From contig JAICVH010000153.1 of the NCBI GenBank assembly GCA_025935435.1, positions 1 to 6,224 on the forward strand: a stretch of DNA of 6,224 nt, given 5' to 3'. Of this stretch, positions 1-5,736 are shown piece by piece. A program made the translations under genes and the position numbers. The DNA is from Burkholderiales bacterium. Lineage in GTDB: Bacteria; Pseudomonadota; Gammaproteobacteria; Burkholderiales; Casimicrobiaceae. Numbering within the stretch: position 1 is the first letter of the stretch; each line of letters begins with the position of its first letter. The notes beneath the pieces are model-generated. The model did not search any database. It saw only the letters and a list, made by a program, of their open reading frames with translations, and was not told the DNA's origin.

Positions 1-330
1 GACGAAGCTCGCGCGCTCGGCGTGGACGTCGCTCGGCTTCGCGCCGTCGTCATCGCGGCTGCGACGCTCGCGACGTCCGCGTGCGTTGCGGTGTCCGGCA
101 TCATCGGCTGGGTTGGGCTCGTCGTACCGCACATGGCGCGTTTTGTCGTCGGTCCCGAGTTTTCGCGGCTACTGCCCGTTGCGGTCGTTTTCGGCGCGAT
201 GTTCATGCTCGTCATCGACACGATCGCACGCTCGTTGGCCGCCGTCGAAGTGCCGCCAGGGATCCTCACCGCGCTGATCGGCACGCCCGTTTTCATCGCG
301 TTGCTGGCGCGTGTACGGCGCGCGCTGTAG
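1..330 (+). CDS. FecCD-family ABC importer permease, C-terminal part (cut by left edge)
   Basis: This is the last 109 residues of an inner-membrane permease of the FecCD/BtuC family, which forms the channel for uptake of ferric siderophores, haem or cobalamin. The reading frame is open from base 1, so the start and roughly two thirds of the usual ~330 residues lie outside the window. Visible family marks are the entry ALGVDVARLR, a long hydrophobic segment leading to GLVVPHMARFVVGP (the conserved G-x-V-x-P-H-x-A-R block), then LLP plus a hydrophobic helix, and finally EVPPGILTALIGTPVF, the E-x-P-x-G-I-x-T-A-L-I-G-x-P-F block that closes the family. It is followed at once by its ATPase, either overlapping by 20 bases or separated by one base depending on the ATPase start. 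The family call is firm; the substrate cannot be decided from this fragment. Confidence 0.94.
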   Translation, partial: DEARALGVDVARLRAVVIAAATLATSACVAVSGIIGWVGLVVPHMARFVVGPEFSRLLPVAVVFGAMFMLVIDTIARSLAAVEVPPGILTALIGTPVFIALLARVRRAL

Positions 331-331
331 C

Positions 332-1108
332 GTGCTCGAAGTTCGCGGGCTCAGCTACGGTTTTGGCGCGCGCCGCGTCGGTTCCGATGTCACTTTTGCG
401 CTTGCGTCGGGACAGACGCTGGCAATTCTCGGCGCCAACGGTGCGGGCAAGACGACCTTGTTGCGCACAGTGCTCGGATTGTTGCCGCCTCTCGGGGGGA
501 GCATTGCAGTCGGCGGCACTCCGATTGCATCGCTTACGCCTGCGGCACGTGCATCGCAGATCGCTTATGTACCGCAGCACCACGTGCCCGCGTACGCGTT
601 CAGCGTGACCGACGCAGTCCTTATGGGACGCGCGGGACACGTCGGCACATTCGCTCGACCCGGCCGCGTCGACCGCGACGCGGCTGCCGACGCGCTCGCG
701 ACGCTTGGGATCGCAATGCTTGCGTCCCGTCCGGTTACCGAACTCTCCGGCGGTGAGCGACAACTGGTGATGATCGCCCGCGCGCTCGCGCAGCGGGCAT
801 CGATCATCGTGCTCGACGAACCGACGGCGAGTCTCGACTTCGGGAATCGCGTGCGCGTGCTGCGCGAACTCGATCGCCTGCGCGCGCGGGGGATGACGTT
901 GCTATTTTCGACGCACGAGCCCGATCAGGCGCTTGCGCACGCCGATCGCGCGTTGCTGCTGGCCGACGGCAGGCCGCTTGCGCTCGATGCAGTCGGCCGG
1001 GCGTTGACCGCCGAAAACATCGAGCGACTTTACGGAACACCGGTGCGACTCGTCGCCCTCGACGCGCGTCGTTATGCGTGTGTGCCGGACGAGGGCGACG
1101 GCCGCTGA
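332..1108 (+). CDS. FepC/BtuD-type ABC importer ATPase
   Basis: This is the cytoplasmic ATP-hydrolysing subunit that pairs with the FecCD permease immediately upstream to drive uptake of an iron complex, haem or cobalamin-like substrate. With a GTG start at 332 it has 258 residues, normal for the family. All nucleotide-binding motifs are intact: Walker A GANGAGKTT (about 34-42), Q-loop YVPQ (Gln about 82), signature LSGGE (about 138-142), Walker B IIVLDEPTASLD (from about 158) and switch histidine STHEPDQA (about 195). I chose 332 because the protein then begins VLEVRGLSYGFG, the usual opening of the family, one base after the permease stop. An alternative GTG at 311 adds seven residues and overlaps the permease by 20 bases. 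Neither start has a strong Shine-Dalgarno, which suggests translational coupling. The stop codon directly touches the stop of the convergent lipoprotein gene. Confidence 0.95.
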   Translation: MLEVRGLSYGFGARRVGSDVTFALASGQTLAILGANGAGKTTLLRTVLGLLPPLGGSIAVGGTPIASLTPAARASQIAYVPQHHVPAYAFSVTDAVLMGRAGHVGTFARPGRVDRDAAADALATLGIAMLASRPVTELSGGERQLVMIARALAQRASIIVLDEPTASLDFGNRVRVLRELDRLRARGMTLLFSTHEPDQALAHADRALLLADGRPLALDAVGRALTAENIERLYGTPVRLVALDARRYACVPDEGDGR

Positions 1109-2674
1109 TCAGAACACGCAACCGGCCGGTACCGGGCCGATGCGCGTCAACGCGATCGACCCGTTCGCCCCGCTACTGCTTCCTCCGGTGAAGGTAAAGG
1201 CGAGCGTTGCACTGGAGCAGCTGTGGAATGTCATCGTTCCTGTGCCGATGGGGACGCTGTTTGACGTTCCGGCGGTGGAGTCGAACGTGCCGCCGGTCGT
1301 CTCATACAGCGTCATACCAGCCGAGCGCATGCCCGACGCAAATGTGCCGGAACCGGTATACCAGCGCTGACCCGCTGCGCCCGCAGCTGCTCCGCCCGGC
1401 GCGTACGTGTACCACGCGACGAAGAACGTCGCCGATCCAGGGCTCACGTCAACCGTGAAGCCCTGGCCCGAGGTCGCCGCGTCGTACCAGTTGCCGGACA
1501 GCGCAGTGTCGGGATTGGTGGGACGCGCACTCGTCGTCGAGCACGTCGCGTTCGCAGTAAGACGCGTGAGCGGTATTGTTCCGCTACGCCCCGAGCCATC
1601 GGTGAACGTGTAATTCAGCTGCCCACCCGTGCAGGAGTCGAAACCGAGCGTTGCCGTGCCGACAGCGACGCCATTCGTCACGGGCGGACCGTTGAAGTTG
1701 CCGCCGGTGTTCCGGTAAATCGTCAGCGACGCAGTTGGCTGGCCGTCGTGAACGTTGCCGCTCAGCGTATACCAGCGTTGCCGGTCTGGGCCGCCTGCAA
1801 CGGTGTCGAACGTGAACCAGCTCACCTGCGTCAAGCCGACGCCCGGACTCACAAAATTCGGAAAGACCTCGACTTCGAAGCCTTGTCCGCTGGTCGCCGG
1901 CTCGTACCAGGAGCCTGTGAGCCCCTGCTGATTGAGAGCGACTGGAGGTGCGGCGGTTCCTGCGAAATTGTAGGTGGTGCCGTTGCAGCCTTGTGTCGAC
2001 AGGAGTATCGGCACGAGTGCCGCATAATTGACGGGGAAGGTGATCGGCGTGACGTTCGCGAAATTGGTCACACACGGAAAGATCGGCGTGTAATACGTCT
2101 GCGCGCCGGAAGTGAGCTTGGTCGCGAAAACGACTTTGATCGCATTCGTCGTCCCGGAGAATTGCAGATTCAGCGTGTACGTGCCGAGCGGCGCGCTGGC
2201 AGGCGCCTGAAAGTCGATGATGACGAGCTGCATTCCCGGCTCGGCAACGAGGTTGGTGCTCGCATCGATCGGCACCGACGTTACGCCCGAAATGATGGAT
2301 AACGGGGTGCCGGGGGCGACGCCAGGCGGACCGACGGCAATCGACCCCGAAAAATTCGACATGCTCGCCGGCACTTGTACGATCAGCGGGTCATACAGCG
2401 TGACCGGCGCCGCATAGCCGGCGAGCCGGATGAGAAAGTTGAAAACCTGACTCGCACCGGGCAACGCGATTTGCATCCTCGGCGTGCACGTCGTCGTTTG
2501 CGACGCCGTATCGACGGTGCAAGGCGATGCCTGCTGGAGCGTTGCGGTTGCCTGCAGCGTGGTCACGCCGCCGGCCGAGTTGGCGCTGATGTTGCTAATC
2601 AAGCAACCGGACAGCCCGAGGCTGGCCGCTGCGGCCGTGACAATCAGCGCGAATCGCCGAAACAATCGGACCAT
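1109..2674 (-). CDS. Predicted outer-membrane lipoprotein with two tandem WY-TSGQGF domains
   Basis: A 521-residue protein of unknown function. Residues 1-24 form a lipoprotein signal: basic MVRLFRR, a hydrophobic core, and lipobox L-S-G-C with Cys24 as the predicted lipidated residue. The next residues are Leu-Ile, not Asp, which fits sorting to the outer membrane. Residues 25-250 are rich in Thr, Ser, Ala and Pro, contain cysteines 52, 63, 201 and 230, and match no domain I recognise. Residues about 252-378 and 392-519 are two copies of one domain. Each opens with W-Y-x-x-A-T-S-G-Q-G-F, has a central QRWYT block and Y-x-x-T-G-G motif, a Ser-Cys after G/H-F/S, and ends LTR followed by a Cys. 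Similar domains occur in secreted proteins of proteobacteria, but I know no function for them. The start at 2674 is supported by a strong ribosome binding site and the signal peptide. The gene has its own candidate promoter and converges on the importer ATPase with no spacer. Confidence 0.9.
   Translation of the reverse strand: MVRLFRRFALIVTAAAASLGLSGCLISNISANSAGGVTTLQATATLQQASPCTVDTASQTTTCTPRMQIALPGASQVFNFLIRLAGYAAPVTLYDPLIVQVPASMSNFSGSIAVGPPGVAPGTPLSIISGVTSVPIDASTNLVAEPGMQLVIIDFQAPASAPLGTYTLNLQFSGTTNAIKVVFATKLTSGAQTYYTPIFPCVTNFANVTPITFPVNYAALVPILLSTQGCNGTTYNFAGTAAPPVALNQQGLTGSWYEPATSGQGFEVEVFPNFVSPGVGLTQVSWFTFDTVAGGPDRQRWYTLSGNVHDGQPTASLTIYRNTGGNFNGPPVTNGVAVGTATLGFDSCTGGQLNYTFTDGSGRSGTIPLTRLTANATCSTTSARPTNPDTALSGNWYDAATSGQGFTVDVSPGSATFFVAWYTYAPGGAAAGAAGQRWYTGSGTFASGMRSAGMTLYETTGGTFDSTAGTSNSVPIGTGTMTFHSCSSATLAFTFTGGSSSGANGSIALTRIGPVPAGCVF
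1118..1501 (-). repeat. Domain copy 2 of the tandem duplication in the lipoprotein
   Basis: Residues about 392-519 of the lipoprotein. The copy begins LSGNWYDAATSGQGF and ends LTRIGPVPAGC, two residues before the C-terminus. It carries the same landmarks as copy 1 (AGQRWYTGSG, YETTGGTF, HSCSS, LTR...C). The one cysteine in the middle and the one at the end are conserved between copies, which suggests a disulfide within each domain; that is inference. Confidence 0.85.
1541..1921 (-). repeat. Domain copy 1 of the tandem duplication in the lipoprotein
   Basis: Residues about 252-378 of the lipoprotein. The copy begins LTGSWYEPATSGQGF and ends LTRLTANATC. Its first 19 residues match those of copy 2 at 13 positions, and the order of the QRWYT, Y-x-x-T-G-G, Ser-Cys and LTR...C landmarks is the same. 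The two copies are nearly the same length (about 127 and 128 residues) and are separated by a short Thr/Ser/Pro linker. Similarity is also visible in the DNA, for example the TCGTACCAG block at both copy starts, but it has diverged, so this is an old protein-level duplication and not a recent DNA repeat. Confidence 0.85.
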
Positions 2675-2679
2675 GGGAT

Positions 2680-2687
2680 CTCCCCCC
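2680..2687 (-). promoter_or_regulatory. Strong Shine-Dalgarno of the lipoprotein gene
   Basis: Read on the minus strand, the leader ends AAAGGGGGGAGATCCC directly before the ATG at 2674. The GGGGGGAG block sits 5 bases from the start codon and is the clearest ribosome binding site in the window. It fixes the lipoprotein start and suggests efficient translation. By contrast, the other genes here rely on overlap or near-contact with the gene before them. Confidence 0.75.
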
Positions 2688-2734
2688 TTTGAATCGTTGG
2701 CTTATCCGCGAGCGCGGGCACCAACTTTTCGGAA

Positions 2735-2763
2735 ATGCTCCGCGCAACAGCCGACGGTGTCAA
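2735..2763 (-). promoter_or_regulatory. Candidate sigma-70 promoter for the lipoprotein gene
   Basis: On the minus strand a perfect TTGACA -35 box (2763-2758) is followed by a 17-base spacer and GAGCAT (2740-2735) in the -10 position. The -10 matches TATAAT only at A2, A5 and T6, so it is weak. Transcription would begin near 2728 and give a leader of about 54 bases ending in the strong ribosome binding site. A short inverted repeat, CCGCG-AG-CGCGG (2706-2717), lies in that leader. The call rests on the exact -35 box, the ideal spacing and its position in the only real gap between genes. Confidence 0.42.
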
Positions 2764-2773
2764 TCCGGGAGGC

Positions 2774-2785
2774 AACCGGCCGGTT
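2774..2785. promoter_or_regulatory. 12-base perfect palindrome AACCGGCCGGTT upstream of the promoter, possible operator
   Basis: AACCGGCCGGTT is a perfect two-fold palindrome that ends 10 bases upstream of the candidate -35 box of the lipoprotein gene. Its position suits binding of a dimeric regulator. It has no loop, so it is unlikely to act as a hairpin on its own. It overlaps the distal arm of the hairpin at 2780-2817. Palindromes of C and G are common in such GC-rich DNA, so the regulatory reading is tentative. Confidence 0.25.
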
Positions 2786-2817
2786 TGGCACAGCCGCTCA
2801 AATCTGCGTCAAACCAG
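2780..2817 (-). terminator. Extended hairpin just after the regulator gene (terminator-like, no U-tract)
   Basis: On the minus strand, CTGGTTTG (2817-2810) pairs with CAAACCGG (2787-2780). After one A/C mismatch, CGCAG (2808-2804) pairs with CTGTG (2793-2789), closing a 10-base loop. That gives 13 pairs, two of them G-U. Both wobbles are allowed only in RNA read from the minus strand; the plus-strand transcript would have A-C mismatches there. It begins 8 bases after the regulator's stop codon. There is no T-run after it, so it is not a classical intrinsic terminator. It could stop or slow transcription, or protect the 3' end. Confidence 0.35.
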
Positions 2818-2825
2818 TCGTTCGT

Positions 2826-3695
2826 TCATCCGTTGAATACCACGCGCCCGGTGTTCGCGATGTCATAGCCGCCGAGCGCGCGCGCCTGCGCGGCGAACTC
2901 GCGTGTACGCGCCCAGGCGAGCAGCGTCTGCAGCGGCGGCTCGAACACGTCGCGCCGCCCTGCAATGAGGTCCATGCGTTCGTCGGCGAGCGGCACGAAG
3001 GCGAGGCCGTTCGCGCGCGCCGCGGCTTCGATGCCGACTGCAACGTCAGCCTGACCATCGCGAACCATCGCAGCGACTTCCGTTTCGGCATGCGCGGCAC
3101 GCGCTGACCACTCGAGCGTATCCGAGGCCACGCCGGCCTGCGCAAGCAGGTGCGTCAACAATCGATGACTGCCGGACGCCGGCTGCCGCATCGCGATGCG
3201 CACGTGCTTGCGTGAAAGATCGGACACCTTGCGGATCCGGTGACGATTGCCTTCCCGGAGCAGGAACCCCTGCGTTCGTCGCGCCCATTCGAGAACGACC
3301 ACGTCGGCACCGCCAAGAGTTTCGCGCACGAGCGGCACGTTGTATTCGCCGCTCGCCGAATCCAGCCAATGCGCGGCGGCGGCGAGCGCATCGCCACGCA
3401 CCAACGCGTCGACGCCCGCGCGGCTGCCGACGGCGAGCATCGCGAGTCCGCAGCGCGATTCGCGCACCGACCATTCGAGCAGCGGATCGTGGCTGCCTGC
3501 GATGATTGGCGGCCGCGTGGCCGCGGCGGCCGCCACCGGTTCGCGCTTGCCCGCAAGCCACGCATCGATCTGCGTCCGTGGAAACAGCAGCTTTCCGGTT
3601 GCGCGCACAAACGGGATGGCGCGCTGGCGAACGAGATCGTAGACGCGCCGTTCCTTGAGCCGCAAATACGCAGCGACTTCGCGCGTATTCATCAT
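2826..3695 (-). CDS. One-component regulator: excisionase-type HTH fused to a PBP-like ligand-binding domain
   Basis: A predicted cytoplasmic transcription regulator of 289 residues. Residues 1-52 are a MerR/excisionase-type helix-turn-helix: MNTREVAAYLRLKERRVYDLVR, then the wing IPFVRATGKLLFPRTQIDAWL. Residues about 65-289 match the periplasmic-binding-protein-like domain often found behind such a helix-turn-helix: GSHDPLLEW, GSRAGVDALVRGDA, a YNVPLVR block, RRTQGFLL, MRQPASGSHRLL and HAETEVAAMVRDGQADVAVG. There is no signal peptide, so the ligand would be sensed inside the cell. In archaea this domain also occurs fused to MoeA, which hints at molybdenum-related sensing elsewhere, but the ligand here is unknown. 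The start is uncertain. ATGs at 3695 and 3692 open right at the domain, whereas a GTG at 3776 adds 27 charged residues and lies 16 bases after the permease stop. It is the last gene of the four-gene minus-strand array. Confidence 0.9.
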   Translation of the reverse strand: MMNTREVAAYLRLKERRVYDLVRQRAIPFVRATGKLLFPRTQIDAWLAGKREPVAAAAATRPPIIAGSHDPLLEWSVRESRCGLAMLAVGSRAGVDALVRGDALAAAAHWLDSASGEYNVPLVRETLGGADVVVLEWARRTQGFLLREGNRHRIRKVSDLSRKHVRIAMRQPASGSHRLLTHLLAQAGVASDTLEWSARAAHAETEVAAMVRDGQADVAVGIEAAARANGLAFVPLADERMDLIAGRRDVFEPPLQTLLAWARTREFAAQARALGGYDIANTGRVVFNG

Positions 3696-3792
3696 TTCCG
3701 TAGCGCGGGCGTCGGGCGCGCGCTCAGGACGTCGATCGTCGTTGGGCACCCGCGATTTTCCCACGCGCGTGACCACCGACTATGCGCCGCTG

Positions 3793-4989
3793 CTATTTGC
3801 TGCTGAGGATCGACTCGCGCCCGAGCCTTCGCGACACGGCGACGAGCGCCAAGACGATCAGCAGCATCGGACTGAGCCACGACAGCGCGAGCTGCGCCAG
3901 CGCGGGCGCCTCGCCGCGGAGCGACGTATTCAGCAGCGAATACTGCGCGGACACGGGAACGAACATGATCCAGTCGGGCTCCCGCCGCTGCAGAAACAGT
4001 TGCACCATCGGGATCAGCGAGACGACGAACAGCAGGATGGAGACGTTTGCCTGCGCTTCCTTGTAGGCGCGCGCGCGACTGCCGACGTAAAGCAGGATTG
4101 CCGGCAACAGCAGCACCATCGGCAACAGCACGAGGGCAAAGCGTCCGAACTCGCGCATGCCGAACAGGAACGGCACACCGACCGGCGGCAGCGGTGCGAA
4201 TTTCAGCGTCAGATAGAACCCGGCGAGCGTCAGCCCGACGACGAGCGCGTCGAACGCGCAGACGGCGAGCCACTTGCCGATGACGATCTCTCCCGGCCGC
4301 GCCGGTGTCATCAGCAGCGGCTCGAGCGATTGTCGTTCTCGCTCGCCTGCCGTCGTGTCGAGTGCGACGGCCATGCCACCCATCACCGATGCGAACAGGC
4401 CGTAATACGCGACCAGGAACAGCACGATCGCACCCGATTGCTGTGGTGTTGCGAGGTCGGCGTTTTCGATTCGTAACGGATTCGCCACGCTCGACGTGAC
4501 ACCGCGCAGCATCAGCCGCTGCTCACCCCACAGCCGGTTGTAACCGCGAAGCAGCGTTTCCGCCTGATCGATCGACGCGCGCGCGCGATCGCGGGAGCGG
4601 TCGAACACGAGGCGGACGACGCCCGGTTTGCCTTGAGCGACATCGGCGGCGAAGTTGTCGTCGATGACGAGTACGACATCGAGGTCACCGCGGCGAATCT
4701 GGGCATCGTAGTCGCCTGGCGCCTTCGACACCGTCACCTGCTGGCGCTCGAGGAATGCGATGACCGCGGGTGCGTATTCGGCGCCGACGATGGGGAGCTT
4801 CAGGTCGCGGGCACGCTCGGCCTGGCTCGCGATCAGGTTGAAGATCAGCACCAGGAAGATCGGCCCGGCGAGCATGGCCGACAGCAGGGTAACGACGCCG
4901 GTGCGCCGGTCGCGCAGGTTGTCGACGACCTCCTTGCGCAGGATGGCGAGCGTCCGTGCGACGAACGCCGACGTGCCGGTGACCACCAT
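3793..4989 (-). CDS. NatB/ABC-2-type exporter permease
   Basis: A 398-residue inner-membrane permease of the ABC-2 superfamily, most like the NatB sodium-extrusion type. Residues 1-30 are a cytoplasmic start (LAILRKEVVDNLRDRRT), followed by TM1 at about 32-54. A soluble external domain follows at about 60-185 with little hydrophobicity (VGAEYAPAVIAFLERQ, DVVLVIDDNFAADVAQGKPG). Five more hydrophobic segments lie at about 186-208, 242-262, 280-302, 315-333 and 367-386. The family's cytoplasmic motif TTAGERERQSLEPLLMTPA (about 212-230) lies between TM2 and TM3 and should contact the ATPase. It starts 3 bases after the ATPase stop without a good Shine-Dalgarno, so it is probably translated by coupling. 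What it exports cannot be read from the sequence. Sodium is only the substrate of the named relative. Confidence 0.94.
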   Translation of the reverse strand: MVVTGTSAFVARTLAILRKEVVDNLRDRRTGVVTLLSAMLAGPIFLVLIFNLIASQAERARDLKLPIVGAEYAPAVIAFLERQQVTVSKAPGDYDAQIRRGDLDVVLVIDDNFAADVAQGKPGVVRLVFDRSRDRARASIDQAETLLRGYNRLWGEQRLMLRGVTSSVANPLRIENADLATPQQSGAIVLFLVAYYGLFASVMGGMAVALDTTAGERERQSLEPLLMTPARPGEIVIGKWLAVCAFDALVVGLTLAGFYLTLKFAPLPPVGVPFLFGMREFGRFALVLLPMVLLLPAILLYVGSRARAYKEAQANVSILLFVVSLIPMVQLFLQRREPDWIMFVPVSAQYSLLNTSLRGEAPALAQLALSWLSPMLLIVLALVAVSRRLGRESILSSK

Positions 4990-4992
4990 CGG

Positions 4993-5736
4993 TTACGCCG
5001 CGAGGCCTTCGTCGGAACCGATCAGCGCGACGAATGCGTCCTCGAGGCCGCGCGTGCCCGCGCGCGCGACGATCTCGTCCGCGGTACCGGAGGCAACGAC
5101 CCGACCGTGCGCGAGCACGACGATGCGATCGCAGAGCGCGGCGACTTCCTGCATGACGTGCGAGGAGAACAACAGGCATTTGCCTTCGCCGCGCAGTCGC
5201 CGCAGCTCGTCGCGCAGCGTACGCACGCTCATGATGTCGAGGCCGTTGGTCGGCTCGTCGAGAAGGATCGTGTCGGGATCGTGGACGAGCGCCCGGCCGA
5301 TCGCGACCTTCATCTTCTCGCCCTGTGAGAACCCGGCGGTGCGGCGATCGGCGAGCGCGGTCAGGCCGAGCGTCGCGAACAGCGTATCGATCCGCGCTTC
5401 GAGTGCGCGACCCGACAGGCCATGCAGCTCGCCGAAGTAGCGGACGTTTTCGCGCGCCGTGAGCCGCGGATACAGTCCGCGCGCATCGGAGAGGACACCG
5501 ATTCGCGTGCGCACCGCGTAACGGTCGCGTACGACGTCGACACCGCCGACCTCGACGTGCCCGGCGTCGGGCAGCACCAGCGTCGCGATGATGCGCAGCA
5601 TCGTCGTCTTGCCCGCGCCGTTCGGGCCGAGCAGGCCGGTGATCTCGCCGTCGTTTGCTTCGAACGTGACCTCACGAACCGCCTGGATCTCGCGCGCCTT
5701 GCCAAACGCCTTTTGCACGCCGTCGACGATGATCAT
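4993..5736 (-). CDS. NatA-type ABC exporter ATPase
   Basis: The cytoplasmic ATPase partner of the permease directly downstream, 247 residues. It contains Walker A GPNGAGKTT (37-45), the signature as FSQGE (136-140), Walker B TILLDEPTNGLD (156-167) and switch histidine SSHVMQE (His193). In the Q-loop region it reads IGVLSDARGLYPRLT (79-93), without the usual glutamine. Relatives of NatA often have a divergent loop ending in GLY-x-RLT, so this looks like a family trait and not damage. The start at 5736 gives MIIVDGVQKAFGK, the normal opening. The frame stays open to 6156, but that extra stretch is the hydrolase gene in another frame. The ATG overlaps the hydrolase stop as ATGA, which points to translational coupling. 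No metal-resistance or antibiotic-specific mark is visible. Confidence 0.95.
   Translation of the reverse strand: MIIVDGVQKAFGKAREIQAVREVTFEANDGEITGLLGPNGAGKTTMLRIIATLVLPDAGHVEVGGVDVVRDRYAVRTRIGVLSDARGLYPRLTARENVRYFGELHGLSGRALEARIDTLFATLGLTALADRRTAGFSQGEKMKVAIGRALVHDPDTILLDEPTNGLDIMSVRTLRDELRRLRGEGKCLLFSSHVMQEVAALCDRIVVLAHGRVVASGTADEIVARAGTRGLEDAFVALIGSDEGLAA

Noticed and set aside
1126..1158. Palindrome CCGGTACCGG and bulged hairpin (1138-1158) as a terminator for the importer ATPase
   Set aside because: Both lie inside the lipoprotein coding region, have 0-2 base loops and no T-run. GC-rich coding DNA makes such repeats often, so I did not call a terminator.
2706..2717. CCGCG-AG-CGCGG inverted repeat in the lipoprotein leader
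   Set aside because: The loop is only two bases and the arms are plain CG alternation. It could affect translation slightly but is too weak to call a regulatory element.
3540..3695. Excisionase-like helix-turn-helix as a sign of a mobile element
   Set aside because: It is fused to a ligand-binding domain, so it is a regulator. No integrase, attachment repeat or transposase lies nearby.
3240..3806. Plus-strand open frame of 188 codons opposite the regulator gene
   Set aside because: It is antisense to a well-supported two-domain regulator and has Arg/Ala-rich composition without motifs.
3655..4476. Long plus-strand open frame of 273 codons opposite the regulator and permease genes
   Set aside because: Its product is mostly Arg, Gln, Asp and His with no domain-like pattern, and it lies antisense to a clear ABC-2 permease. 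Such frames arise from GC-biased third positions.
4633..5440. Plus-strand open frames opposite the exporter ATPase and permease (4633-5328 and 4760-5440)
   Set aside because: They mirror genes with intact ABC motifs and their products are low-complexity and rich in Arg, Asp or Ser. No ribosome binding site or family resemblance is seen.
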